Shown here piece by piece: positions 10,155 to 18,660 of a DNA stretch of 64,000 nt. How positions within the stretch are numbered: the stretch's first letter is position 1; the number at the start of each line of letters is the position of its first letter. Origin of the DNA: Palsa-504 sp963789225. Lineage in GTDB: Bacteria; Actinomycetota; Actinomycetes; Streptosporangiales; Streptosporangiaceae. The stretch is taken from contig CAWBKD010000015.1 of assembly GCA_963789225.1 (NCBI GenBank), positions 310,001 through 374,000 on the forward strand, in the 5' to 3' direction. The notes below the pieces were generated by a model. It was not told the DNA's origin, searched no databases, and saw only the letters and a program-made list of their open reading frames with translations. Made by a program: the position numbers and the translations under genes.

Positions 10155-12299
10155 CAACACCAGGGACTTTGGGCGTTAGTGCTTGACTGGGGTATTCGTA
10201 TCTTCGGGTTCTGTATCGGTTTTTGTGTCTGGTTTATGGCAGCGGGTGAGCTGTTCCGGGCATGGTGACGGCCCGATGACGCTCGGGTGGGCGTGCGGTT
10301 CCACGGGCCGCAGCCCCGCCCGCGGGGGCGGTTTCTCCTTCCGGGTCGCTGTTGCTGCTGGTCAGCGGCTATGTGACGCTGGCGGCCGGCTGGAACCGGG
10401 TGATCTTCACCGGCCCGCGGTGCGTGGTCTTGGTGGCCGTGGTGTGGCCGAAGGCCGGCCGGGACTTCTGCTTGCGTCCGGAGTACCGCTGCCGGCCGGT
10501 GCGATTCAGGGTGTGTACCGCGGTCTGGCCGGCGGCCTCGGCCAGGGCGGCGAGCGCGGCCAGGCTGGTGCTCGCGGTGACCAGCGACTGGCGCATGGAC
10601 GCGGTGGCGGCGCGGCGCATCGTGGTGAAGGAGACCTGGTCCGTGCCGGGCGGGACGCCTGGGTGGCGGCGGGCGGTGATGGCGGCCGCCGCGTTGGTCA
10701 TGGCGGCGGCGGCGGTGCTGGCGCGGACCAGCTGGGCGGCGGCCAGCCACGCCCAGAGTTCCTGGTAGACGAGTTCGGGTTCGCCAGAGCGCAGGCACGG
10801 GGTGGTGGCCGGGCCGGCCCGGTCACGGTGGTCTTGTTCTCCCCGATCGTGGTCTCCGAGGCGGACCAGCGCATCGGGTAGGCGGCCCGCAGCGCCTCGG
10901 CGTCAGCCGCCTGGTGGTCGAGCAGGGTGGTCGCGATCGTGTAGGTCTCGGACACCTCGCCGCCGTCGCTGCCGGGCAGCACCACGTTGTGCTCGGCGAC
11001 CCGCAGCGGCAGCCGGTCGCTGGTCCGGTGACGGGCGGGCTCGTCCAGGTAAGTCAGCCGGGACCCGTCCGGCAGCCACCCGTCCCCGGTGACCGGGAGG
11101 TTGATCCCGGCCCGCACTCGCATGATCAGGTGCCCGCCCGCGTCCAGGATCGCGGTGATCAGGTGATAGCCCAGGAAGTTCCTGTCCATCAGGAATACCC
11201 GTCCGGCGAACAGCTCCGGGTGCCGTTCAACCAGGCGGGCCACCAGCGACTGCTCCCCGGCATCGGTGGCATCCGCGGCCGCGCCGAGCATCGCCCGCCC
11301 GGCCCGGGCGGTGATCAGCAGGCACCGCAGGTGCGGGAACGGCCCGTCCGGCCCGTCCCCGGCGGCCTGGCTCTTCCCGGCCTGGCCGGTCCACCGGGTG
11401 TCCTTGCTGACCCCGGTGCAGGAGAAGACCGCCAGGTTCCCCGGGGTGGCCGGCAGGTCGATCTCGAAACCGTCCATCGAGCACAGCGGCCGCCCGGCGA
11501 TCATCACCGCCCCGGGCGCGCCATCGGGTACCAGGGGCCCGGCGACCCGCCAGAACAGCTGCTCCACCGGCCAGGTCCCCAGCCGGCGCCGCCATGCGGT
11601 GATCGTCTTATGCGTGGGGACCTGCCACCGCCTGGCCCACGGCAGCCGGGGCAGCAGCCCGGTCAGGGCCCGGATCACCTCCGGGTAGTCAGCATCAGGC
11701 AGCAGGGTCATCGCGACCACGATCCGCATGATGAACGGCAGCGACATCAGCCGCCGCCGCTCGCCCGGCGTCACCAGCCCGGCGGCGGCCGCCTGATCGC
11801 ACAGTTCCTCGATCACCCCGTCGCCCAGCACGGCTTCCAGCATCCCCAGCCGCACCTGATCCGGCAGCCACCCGTCTGCCTGCACCGCTCCTGACCTGCG
11901 GACCCTCGCCGGGACCGTGATCACCGGGACGGCGAACGTCATCACCTGCCCCGACGACACCGGCCCCGGCCGCCCAGCCGCCACCAGTGCGCTGTCCTGA
12001 CGGCCGCCCGAGGGATCGGCCAGCTCACCGGCCCCGGCCGCGATGACCCACGGCGGGCACGGCCCGCCCGGCGCCCCCGCCGCCAGCTCCCCGGCCTTCC
12101 ATGCGCCAGCATCCGGCGCCAAGGTTGCACAAACACCGCACGGCAGGTAAGAAGACACCCAAGGCTCCTGTTCAGGGCAAGGATTCGAGACCCATACCCC
12201 TATCAGGAGCCTTCTTCATGATCAAATCGGAACCCAGGACACCCACCGAACCCCGAAACTCGCAGGTCCCGGCCCATAACGCCTTAAGTCCGTGGTGTT
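10155..12299 (-). mobile_element. Second IS4-type insertion sequence (2145 bp), transposase frameshifted
   Basis: The terminal inverted repeats read AACACCA-n-GGACTT-nn-GCGTTA from each end, and the flanks are the 12-bp direct repeats GGCTGGTGGACC at 10143-10154 and 12300-12311. The transposase differs clearly from the one at 1324-2844, so this is a different IS. The exact duplication shows it is a true insertion. The frameshift in its only gene suggests it can no longer move by itself. Confidence 0.88.
10369..12158 (-). pseudogene. IS4-type transposase, frameshifted near its 3' end
   Basis: The first frame (GTG at 12158) encodes a DDE transposase: an N-terminal domain with LPFIMRIVVAMTLLPDADYP, Asp in LCSMDGFEIDLP, Asp in VFLMDRNFLGYH, and the Glu region YPMRWSASETTIGENKT. 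Close to 10800-10815 the frame shifts. The sequence then continues in the next frame as TTPCLRSGEPELVYQELWAW, and on to a basic tail ending at 10369. Correcting one base restores a protein of about 595 residues. Confidence 0.8.
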
Positions 12300-12714
12300 G
12301 GCTGGTGGACCGCTGCCACGATGAGGGCGTCCCTCCGTTGACCGCACTGGTGGTTAAGAGCACCGACGGCAAGGTGGCTGACGGCTACTGGGCAGTCTTG
12401 GAGGTGGCGGGGGAACGTCCCGTCGAAGATGAACTCCAGCGGGAGTACCACGCGGCCGCAGCCAGGCTCGACTGCTATCGCCATTTCGGGGCTCCTCTTC
12501 CGCTGGGAGGTGGCGTGCCAGCACTGGCGCCTCGTCTGCGCGTCGCCGTCGAGCGACGTCAGGGGCGCGTGACAGTACCACCGCCAACTTGTCCTAACTG
12601 CTTTGTTCAGCTTCCAGCGACAGGTATCTGTGACTCGTGCCGCCTGTGAGGAGTAGCGACAACATCGCGGCAGATGAGCGCGTTTCCGTGGAGACATCGC
12701 GACCTTTATTTTTC

Positions 12715-13215
12715 TCACCCACAATTGTCGCAGACGCCGGTCAGCGGCATGGTCTGGTGACAGGTCGGGCACAATTGCGATAGCCCCCAGCGCGATGTTA
12801 GGTGTGAAAGGCCCAGTGTCTCTAGGAACTTCACCACGAGCATGTCTTCTACCGTCTGGTACGACTCGACACCGCCGTCAATCCCGCAGCCCTCGATAAC
12901 ACTTCTGCGATCCACTGGCTCAATCCATTCCATGGCAGCGACCGGCCCCCGATACGGCCCAGGGCCTTCCTTCACCTCAATCGGGATAGCATCCACCCGT
13001 CCCAAGGCAACGTATTGCTGACGGCCAGCGGCATACCAGACCACGAAGTCGCCTGGTTTGGAATCCTTGGGCATCTGCCAGTCGTCTACGGTGCGACCGG
13101 CGGCAACCCCGGCCGCCAGCTCGGCGACATTCTCAGGCTTCTGGTCTACTTGGAGCACGTGAACCTTAATCAAGATGAGCTCCCGATGTCGGACGTGGCA
13201 CCTTCGCGACGTCAC
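12715..13215 (-). CDS. EVE/PUA-like domain protein with C-terminal zinc ribbon
   Basis: This is a protein of up to 166 residues. The central part (GDFVVWYAAGRQQYVALGRV) looks like the start of an EVE or related PUA-fold domain, known in other proteins for binding modified bases in DNA or RNA. The C-terminus is a zinc ribbon, CPTCHQTMPLTGVCDNC, matching the tail of the convergent split gene (CPNCFVQLPATGICDSC). A TTG start at 13173 with GGGAG upstream is a likely alternative to the ATG at 13215. The domain call rests on pattern only. A role in recognising modified foreign DNA is inference. Confidence 0.6.
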   Translation of the reverse strand: MTSRRCHVRHRELILIKVHVLQVDQKPENVAELAAGVAAGRTVDDWQMPKDSKPGDFVVWYAAGRQQYVALGRVDAIPIEVKEGPGPYRGPVAAMEWIEPVDRRSVIEGCGIDGGVESYQTVEDMLVVKFLETLGLSHLTSRWGLSQLCPTCHQTMPLTGVCDNCG

Positions 13216-13260
13216 CAGCCCGAAGGATGCATGGACCGCCGTTGAGCGCCGTTCAAGTAC

Positions 13261-13584
13261 TTAGCGCTGTTGTATCACCCTCTCAATCTCAGCCTGAATC
13301 ATTTGCTCGACCTCTGAGAGCAAGTTCAGTGTGGGCCCCCGGGCCGTCATCACATACGTAGCACGACCCGGTCGCTCCACCAGACCTCGAGCTAGGCACT
13401 CCGACATAACTTGGCCGGAGAACTCTGCGATCGATTCCGACGCTTCCTCTGCGAGCATCTTACGGATTGCCGGCAACCCGGCCGTGCCCCCTTTGCTGAC
13501 CAGGTAAGCCAGTACGAGAGGAACACCGGTTACGAACCGGTCCATAGGCCGCTGGCCTGAGGGTAGGTCACTTATCTTCGGCAT
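13261..13584 (-). CDS. Small hypothetical protein, winged-helix-like
   Basis: From the ATG at 13584, preceded by GGAGGG, the frame encodes 107 residues: M-P-K-I-S-D-L-P-S-G, then a helical region (LAYLVSKGGTAGLPAIRKML) and CLARGLVERPGRATYVMTAR. That last stretch resembles the wing of a winged helix-turn-helix. The open frame continues upstream to 13677 with a hydrophobic stretch, so a membrane-anchored form is possible. It lies 46 bp downstream of the EVE-like gene's start, on the same strand. Function unknown. Confidence 0.5.
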   Translation of the reverse strand: MPKISDLPSGQRPMDRFVTGVPLVLAYLVSKGGTAGLPAIRKMLAEEASESIAEFSGQVMSECLARGLVERPGRATYVMTARGPTLNLLSEVEQMIQAEIERVIQQR

Positions 13585-13798
13585 TCCGAGCCTCCCTCCT
13601 GCTCCCAGCGTCAGCCACGCGGACACCCGGAAATACACGCCGGCCATCACGGCTATCAGCGCTACCGCACCCAGCACCGCCGAGGCTTTTCATCTCACCA
13701 GCGGCGATCGGCACGACAATATCCCCCATTGTTTCGGTCTGAGCCGGAGTGTGCTGCAGTGATAGGGCTGAATGTTTACGGGGTGGGATGTCAACGCC

Positions 13799-14344
13799 CT
13801 ATGATCTCCAGCGCTCCTTAATGTACTGCGACCACTTATCCGCTGGCAGAGACTCAGTCGAGCTGGCGGCGCGGATATAGAACTCCGGTCCTGCCTTGTT
13901 GTCCTTAGTATTTAGCCAGGTCGGCTGTGCTCGGGGCGGACAGTCGATGCGAGCCACAGTACCCTGCTCAGTGACGTCCAATTTGAGATCAAGTATCGCC
14001 CAGACATCAGGTCCAAAAGCGTTGATGATCTTCTGCTTCAGATTGAGTTGCCAGGTGTCGGCGTTCTGATCCTCTGCCTCGAATGTGCCGAAGTCATCTT
14101 CGATGCCGACGACAGTCCCGTCATCTTCGACGCCCACGAGCAGTGTCCCTCCCTGGCCGTTGAGAAATGCGGCAATCGTCTTCAAGACCATCTTCTCCAA
14201 GGTGGCGTACTTACTCTTATCCTTCAAGGCCGCCTCTCGCTGAGCCTCCGTCAGATGGGGAGGCAGGCCACGAGGCAAGCGCATCGAGGCCTTGAACTCA
14301 ACTCGGGGACCTTCCCCCTTAGCGATGACAGCGTGAATGTCCAT
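13799..14344 (-). CDS. AlbA_2 (Schlafen-type) domain protein
   Basis: This 181-residue protein carries the AlbA_2 domain: RVEFKASMRLP near residue 14, then KTIAAFLNGQGGTLLVGVED near residues 55-75 and DGTVVGIEDD. In this family the F-x-N-x-x-G-G-x-L-x-x-G-V motif marks the nucleic-acid-binding fold also found in Schlafen proteins. The ending is KWSQYIKERW. The gene overlaps the upstream kinase gene by 26 nt, so the two are translationally linked. AlbA_2 proteins occur in transcription regulation and in phage defence; which applies here cannot be seen. Confidence 0.85.
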   Translation of the reverse strand: MDIHAVIAKGEGPRVEFKASMRLPRGLPPHLTEAQREAALKDKSKYATLEKMVLKTIAAFLNGQGGTLLVGVEDDGTVVGIEDDFGTFEAEDQNADTWQLNLKQKIINAFGPDVWAILDLKLDVTEQGTVARIDCPPRAQPTWLNTKDNKAGPEFYIRAASSTESLPADKWSQYIKERWRS

Positions 14345-15161
14345 GCCGCGACGGCGGATCTCGTTTCAGCCGGCCTAGAACCTCCTCTGCGCGCGGAGGT
14401 CGGGCATCCGGAGAGGGAGCCACCAGGCTGGTGAGCAGATCGTGAAACGCGGGCGGCAGGTCGAGACGGCGCTCGCGGACGATCGCTGGGTCGCCGGACG
14501 CAAGCTGTCCTAGTGCGAGGGAGATGAGCACGCGACCCAGCGAGTAGAGGTCGGAGCGTTGGTCGACGGGACCACCGTGGCGCTCTTCCGGAGAGGCATA
14601 GTCCTCGTCGGTAATGGGGCGTAGCCCGGATTCACCGTCGAGCAGGACCGCTGAGTCGAAGTCCCCGAGCTTTACCTTCTGACGATCGCTGATCCAGATG
14701 TTATGCGGTGCCACATCACGGTGGATGACGCCTGCGGCGTGAATCTGCGCAAGTGCGCCGGCAAGCTCTCGACCGTACCGGACGACCAGGTCAGGTGGGA
14801 TAAGCTCTCCTGCGTCTCCAGCACGCTCAATGCGCTCTGCGAGCGTTCCACCACTGAGATACTCGAAAACGAGATATTGGACCGGACCATCCGCTCCGTA
14901 ATCATAGAACGCGACGATATGGGTGTGGTTCTTCACGCGACTGAGCAGATTGGCTTCGCGTCTCGTTCCGTCTGGGTCAAGCACTGATGCGTGCGGCTTG
15001 ACAACGGAGAGCGCAACCAATCGATCTCCGACCTTGACGTCCTCAGCGAGATAAGTGCACTTTCGGTCACCCTCACCCAAGCGGCGCTCAATACGGTATC
15101 GACCGGCGAAAAGCTGCCCTGGCTTTAGCTCGCCTGGAGCTTCGGCCACGCCTTGAACCAT
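14319..15161 (-). CDS. Divergent Ser/Thr protein kinase
   Basis: A 280-residue cytosolic kinase domain without a membrane helix. The start is ATG 15161 after GGGAGGG; the longer open frame upstream has no binding site. Visible motifs: glycine-rich loop LGEGDRKCTYLA, catalytic loop VIHRDVAPHNIWI with the Asp kept, DFDSA where DFG is expected, and YASPEERHG for the APE region. In the VAIK position the sequence is VALSVVK, so the usual Lys is Ser, with a Lys three residues later; HRDxxxxN has Ala where Ser/Thr kinases have Lys. It may be weakly active or a pseudokinase. It is the first gene of an operon with the AlbA_2 gene. Confidence 0.85.
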   Translation of the reverse strand: MVQGVAEAPGELKPGQLFAGRYRIERRLGEGDRKCTYLAEDVKVGDRLVALSVVKPHASVLDPDGTRREANLLSRVKNHTHIVAFYDYGADGPVQYLVFEYLSGGTLAERIERAGDAGELIPPDLVVRYGRELAGALAQIHAAGVIHRDVAPHNIWISDRQKVKLGDFDSAVLLDGESGLRPITDEDYASPEERHGGPVDQRSDLYSLGRVLISLALGQLASGDPAIVRERRLDLPPAFHDLLTSLVAPSPDARPPRAEEVLGRLKRDPPSRHGHSRCHR

Positions 15162-15381
15162 CTCGCCCTCCCTGCGATGTGCTCCATCCTGCCACGATCC
15201 ACGTCGTCGGTCATCTGCCCTGGGGTGAAGGCTCACTGCCAGCCTGGCGGTCAGTCCCAGCCTGCCGTGTCGACGAGCGTGCCCACGGCGCCCGCTCAGC
15301 CCGCGAGCGCCTGCGTCGTCCGAGGCCTTCGGAACTTGACAGCGCCCCAGACCGCGGCCTCGGACCTGAGGCTCACACTGC

Positions 15382-15556
15382 GGCATGAGCGGTTAATCAG
15401 TCGACCTCGATGCCTGGCTCACCTACCGTGGCAGAGACTGGCCGACCTGGCGGTAAGGGCCAGAGACCGGTTGTCCTCGCGAGGGGTTCAAGAAGCGTCA
15501 GGAAGTAGACCCGGCCTGGCCGCCAGTCCAAGTCCGCCACGCGGCATGACAGGACG
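15382..15556 (+). repeat. Direct repeat copy A (about 175 bp)
   Basis: This stretch begins GGCATGAGCGGT and ends near GCGGCATGACAGG. It matches 15691-15862 along its whole length with scattered substitutions and a few small gaps. Shared blocks include AATCAGTCGA, GGCGGTAAGGGCC, GGTTGTCCTCGCGAG, GGTTCAAGAAG and AGGAAGTAGACCCGG. No gene is evident in either copy. Confidence 0.85.
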
Positions 15557-15582
15557 CTTCCGCGCAGTCTGCAGGCAGATGT

Positions 15583-15638
15583 GCGTTTCCGCGGAACCGG
15601 CTTATGAAAGCGTTCACAAGCCGGTTCCGCGGAAACGC
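15583..15638. repeat. Perfect 21-bp inverted repeat with 14-nt loop
   Basis: The left arm at 15583-15603 (GCGTTTCCGCGGAACCGGCT plus T) and the right arm at 15618-15638 are exact complements. The loop is ATGAAAGCGTTCAC. The structure lies between the two direct-repeat copies. It is not followed by a T run, so a standard terminator is unlikely. It could be a transposon end pair, a recombination site or a structured RNA. Confidence 0.85.
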
Positions 15639-15690
15639 CGCAAACGGGGCGGGCAAGAGTAGGCCGCGCAGGGTCAGCGCCCCTGTCCGG

Positions 15691-15862
15691 GGCATGAGCG
15701 GTAAATCAGTCGAGTTCCGTCGCTGGTTCACCTACGGTGGCACAGACAGGCCAACCTGGCGGTAAGGGCCGGCTCCGGTTGTCCTCGCGAGAGGTTCAAG
15801 AAGGCCAGGAAGTAGACCCGGGCCGACCGCCCGTCCAAGCCGCAACGCGGCATGACAGGGCG
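15691..15862 (+). repeat. Direct repeat copy B (about 172 bp)
   Basis: This is the second copy of the element at 15382-15556, offset by 309 bp in the same orientation. Both copies begin with GGCATGAGCGG(T/TA)AATCAGTCGA and end with CGGCATGACAGG. A minus-strand frame in this copy reads MPRCGLDGRSARVYFLAFLN, but the other copy breaks it, so coding is not supported. The rest of 15162-16284 holds no recognisable gene. Confidence 0.85.
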
Positions 15863-16284
15863 TTCATCTCGAAGACTACTATGCATAAACATGTGGCCTG
15901 AGCGACTGTCCGCCGAGGTCAAGACGGGATTGCCTTCCAGCCACCGGAACCAAGAGAGTTCTCGATAACCGCAGGCTGACCCACCTAATTATCGGCACTA
16001 ACGTTAGCCGCTAGGGTGACGCTCGGTAGTATGCCAAGCGGGATGATCTCGGTGCATGACCCTATGGACGGCCACTGCCCTCCCTTCAGCCGCATCGCGT
16101 CCAAAGCAAGTTTGTATAGGGGCAGTTGACTTTTATTGTAGCGTGAGTGATGATAAGTTGCTACGTGCCGGGCCCATGGTGCGTGGGTAGTCCAGCTGAA
16201 ATTTTGGATCGCACATGACAATTTCAACACCTAGTATCTGTCAAACTATTTCTCAGCCGAATAGCTAATCTGCTCGGAGTGTTC

Positions 16285-17577
16285 GTGACCCTTTCAGTCG
16301 TGTATTATCCCTACTCGCGTTCGCTAGTGTCTTCTACATTGAAGAAGGCGGCCCTGCTTTTCGATACACTCTATCTCCTCGACTCGGAACCATGGTTTGT
16401 TCGTACGGCAATTAACCGGACGGAGCAAAGAGGTGTCTCTGTAGGTGCCGATATCGACCAGCTGGAGAGTGATTATCACCTTCTGCGTTCGGAAGGATTT
16501 ATTCGGATCTTTGACGCGGCGAGTATTGTGCGCGAGCATGATCAGCTATTGACAGCCAACGTGATGAGCGACATTAGTGATGACTCCTTCTGCAGAACGG
16601 CAATAGCAAATAGCGTCGAGACGTGGAACATTCTTCGTGATCGAATTCCTCCGACATTGTTGGAAGCCCTTTCTCCTGGGGCAGGAAGTTTCGGAGAAGC
16701 AATCTCCCTGCAAGCCCTAATCAATGCTAATAATGAACTCGATTCAATAGTAGATGAGCACGTTAGGGGGTTCGCCAGATGGCGATGGGGAGGTTATGCA
16801 GAGGGAAGTTACCCGGCAATAGAGACGTTTCTCAAGAGTCATTACCGCTACGTTATAGGTGGGAATCCGCATATTGAACTCCCTTCCTACGAGTTTCCCT
16901 TCTTGCAGGCATCGAGCTTGCGTATAAATGAATGTTTGGTAGCGGCGGCATTGAATGATTGCATACCTTATACGGACAGCACGATCCACGATTCACTGCT
17001 TAGACTGAAGGTGGACCACGCTCTAGAAGCGATTGATACGCAACCGGATCTGAGGAGAAAGCTTTCAATTGATCTGCCGATCAAGTTTCCGAGGCAATCT
17101 CTTGCAGTTCAAATACTGGATCGCCTTATTCCAGATGACGCGCTCCGACGTCGATCGGTGGCCGAACTGCTCACATATCGGGCCCGCAATGAAAAGCTTC
17201 TCACCCGATTCCACTCTTACCTGGAGATGCTGTCTGTCGAGGTTGGTGATGTCGCACCTGGATATGAATACGATAGGAGAGTCCAGAAGGTTATCTCTTC
17301 CAAGGTGCTTCCTGATCTAGGAAGAGCTCGCGACGATTTGCTGGCTTCATACGAGGATGCGTTTGGCGGAATAGCGATATCATCGGGCGTAGGGGTTTTT
17401 TCTGCTGTTAGTGCTACTATTTTCAGCGGCCTCAATTTGTGGCATGTGCTTATGGCGGGGGCGCTTGCGGAGGGCTCGATTCTTGCCGTAAAAGCGCCCG
17501 CAGAATTGCTGAAGATTTGGAAAGGGAAAAGAGCAAGCGCAAGATCCCCAATGGCTTATCTGGCCAACATGCGCTAA
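16285..17577 (+). CDS. Orphan protein with C-terminal membrane segment, low GC
   Basis: About 430 residues from GTG 16285, five bases after GGAG; a GTG at 16279 is in the same frame. The N-terminus (SVVYYPYSRSLVSSTLKKAA, then LLFDTLYLLD) recalls proteins that begin with a Y-Y-P-Y motif, but I cannot name the family. The body is mainly helical. Near residues 366-403 a Gly/Ala/Ile-rich stretch (SSGVGVFSAVSATIFSGLNL and following) could form one or two membrane helices, before a basic tail. GC and codon use are lower than in the housekeeping genes, which suggests transfer. Its stop overlaps the stop of the convergent gene at 17574. A defence role is possible from context only. Confidence 0.75.
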   Translation: MTLSVVYYPYSRSLVSSTLKKAALLFDTLYLLDSEPWFVRTAINRTEQRGVSVGADIDQLESDYHLLRSEGFIRIFDAASIVREHDQLLTANVMSDISDDSFCRTAIANSVETWNILRDRIPPTLLEALSPGAGSFGEAISLQALINANNELDSIVDEHVRGFARWRWGGYAEGSYPAIETFLKSHYRYVIGGNPHIELPSYEFPFLQASSLRINECLVAAALNDCIPYTDSTIHDSLLRLKVDHALEAIDTQPDLRRKLSIDLPIKFPRQSLAVQILDRLIPDDALRRRSVAELLTYRARNEKLLTRFHSYLEMLSVEVGDVAPGYEYDRRVQKVISSKVLPDLGRARDDLLASYEDAFGGIAISSGVGVFSAVSATIFSGLNLWHVLMAGALAEGSILAVKAPAELLKIWKGKRASARSPMAYLANMR

Positions 17578-17978
17578 CCGAGAGGTAGGCCGCAGCGCAT
17601 GGCCGGGGTAAATATGTCAAACGCCGCACCAGGGTCGCTCATTAGAGCCAAAGGCAATCCAAGGGTGACGGCGATAGCGCGATGAGCGCTAGTAGTGACA
17701 GGTCTGAGGGTGCCCAATGGGGCGGGTCGCAGATTCGCCCCATCATCTGGTCTGAACATGTTGTTCGCTGCGATAGCGGCTGGGTCTTCTCCGTACAATA
17801 ATTGGAGAATCGGTATACGCCAAGCATCGCTACCAGTTCCTGTTATTGTAAGACCATAATGGTACTCGGCAGCGGCTTCGATCGCCATGCGGATGACGAA
17901 GCTGAATTTATAGGGCCCTGATCCAGCAGCCTTAGTATAAATTTGCCGCCAGTGCGTGTCCACTGGCGCGTTCGGCAC
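17574..17978 (-). CDS. Hypothetical protein, low GC
   Basis: A 134-residue open frame, convergent with and overlapping the preceding gene by 4 nt. It reads FSFVIRMAIEAAAEYHYGLT and PILQLLYGEDPAAIAANNMF, a plausible globular composition. The GTG start at 17978 has GGAG only one base upstream; another GTG lies five codons in. No family is recognised. Codon use resembles the neighbouring orphan gene more than the housekeeping genes. Confidence 0.5.
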   Translation of the reverse strand: MPNAPVDTHWRQIYTKAAGSGPYKFSFVIRMAIEAAAEYHYGLTITGTGSDAWRIPILQLLYGEDPAAIAANNMFRPDDGANLRPAPLGTLRPVTTSAHRAIAVTLGLPLALMSDPGAAFDIFTPAMRCGLPLG

Positions 17979-18239
17979 ACTCCATTACATGCCCTCAGAC
18001 TGAATTGACAGTGTGGCCATCGTTCGCAACATTTGGGTCAGCGCATAAGTTTGCGGGTCCGCAACGTCCTCTATTCGGCATGTGCGTAAGGCGCCAAGTG
18101 GCGTCAGCCTGATCAGCTGGAGAACGTCCTGATGTGCCCACCTCAATCCAGGCCAGGTTGCGGCAGCTCGGCTCAGCCCATAACACGAAGCCGCACCTCG
18201 GGTGAACCGGGCAACGGTTTGCTGAAACAGCGGCTTTCA

Positions 18240-18647
18240 TCAGGCGCTCATGGACTCCGGTGCCGGGGCGACTTCGCGTTCGGGCTCCTGGCCAGGAGTC
18301 TTACGCTCCATGCCGATCAACAGTTGCTCATCGAGCACCGCCAGGATGCGGCTGAGCACCGGGATAGTCGGGATGTGCTCACCGCTTTCCAGCTTGGAGA
18401 TGAACGAATGCGAGGTGCCGGCACGCTGGGCGACCTCCTGCTGGGTCAAGTTCAGCTCGTAGCGCCGCTCACGGATGTGGGCAGCGATCCAGTTCTTCTC
18501 CCGCAGTGCCCGGATCGCCGCGTACTCCTCGCGCGCTGCCCGGTACTCCGGGCTGCGCCGGGCACGGTTCCTCGCCGCCTGAGCGGCGGTCCTGCCGCGC
18601 GGGCTGACGTCGCTGTCTGCGTCGGTCACGGTCACTAGTTTATCCAT
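18240..18647 (-). CDS. HigA-type antitoxin, XRE family
   Basis: From ATG 18647 the product has about 135 residues. A helix-turn-helix of XRE type spans about residues 65-115: LNLTQQEVAQRAGTSHSFIS followed by KLESGEHIPTIPVLSRIL. An acidic and Pro-rich tail follows. It begins 13 bp after the stop of the toxin gene, the toxin-first order typical of HigBA pairs. Such antitoxins bind the toxin and repress their own promoter. An in-frame extension to 18902 runs antisense-like through the toxin gene and is not believed. Confidence 0.85.
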   Translation of the reverse strand: MDKLVTVTDADSDVSPRGRTAAQAARNRARRSPEYRAAREEYAAIRALREKNWIAAHIRERRYELNLTQQEVAQRAGTSHSFISKLESGEHIPTIPVLSRILAVLDEQLLIGMERKTPGQEPEREVAPAPESMSA

Positions 18648-18660
18648 TTTGATAAGAGAA

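Larger units (their letters stand above)
9923..12649 (+). pseudogene. Zinc-ribbon-tailed protein split by an IS4-type element
   Basis: The halves 9923-10154 and 12312-12649 rejoin in frame across the 12-bp duplication GGCTGGTGGACC (K-V-L-R-R-L-V-D-R-C-H-D-E-G) to give 189 residues. Helices dominate the first 80 residues. The C-terminus is a short zinc ribbon, CPNCFVQLPATGICDSC. Almost the same tail ends the protein encoded convergently at 12715-13215. The family is not recognised. The start ATG 9923 follows GATGGGA. A role linked to the neighbouring EVE-like protein is an inference from the shared tail. Confidence 0.78.

Noticed and set aside
15153..15662. 169-codon plus-strand frame upstream of the kinase
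   Set aside because: It covers one repeat copy and half of the hairpin, lacks a binding site, and is not preserved in the second repeat copy.
15985..16230. 81-codon minus-strand frame (LKLSCAIQNFSWTTHAPWAR...)
   Set aside because: No ribosome binding site, no family resemblance; possibly a decayed fragment but not supportable.
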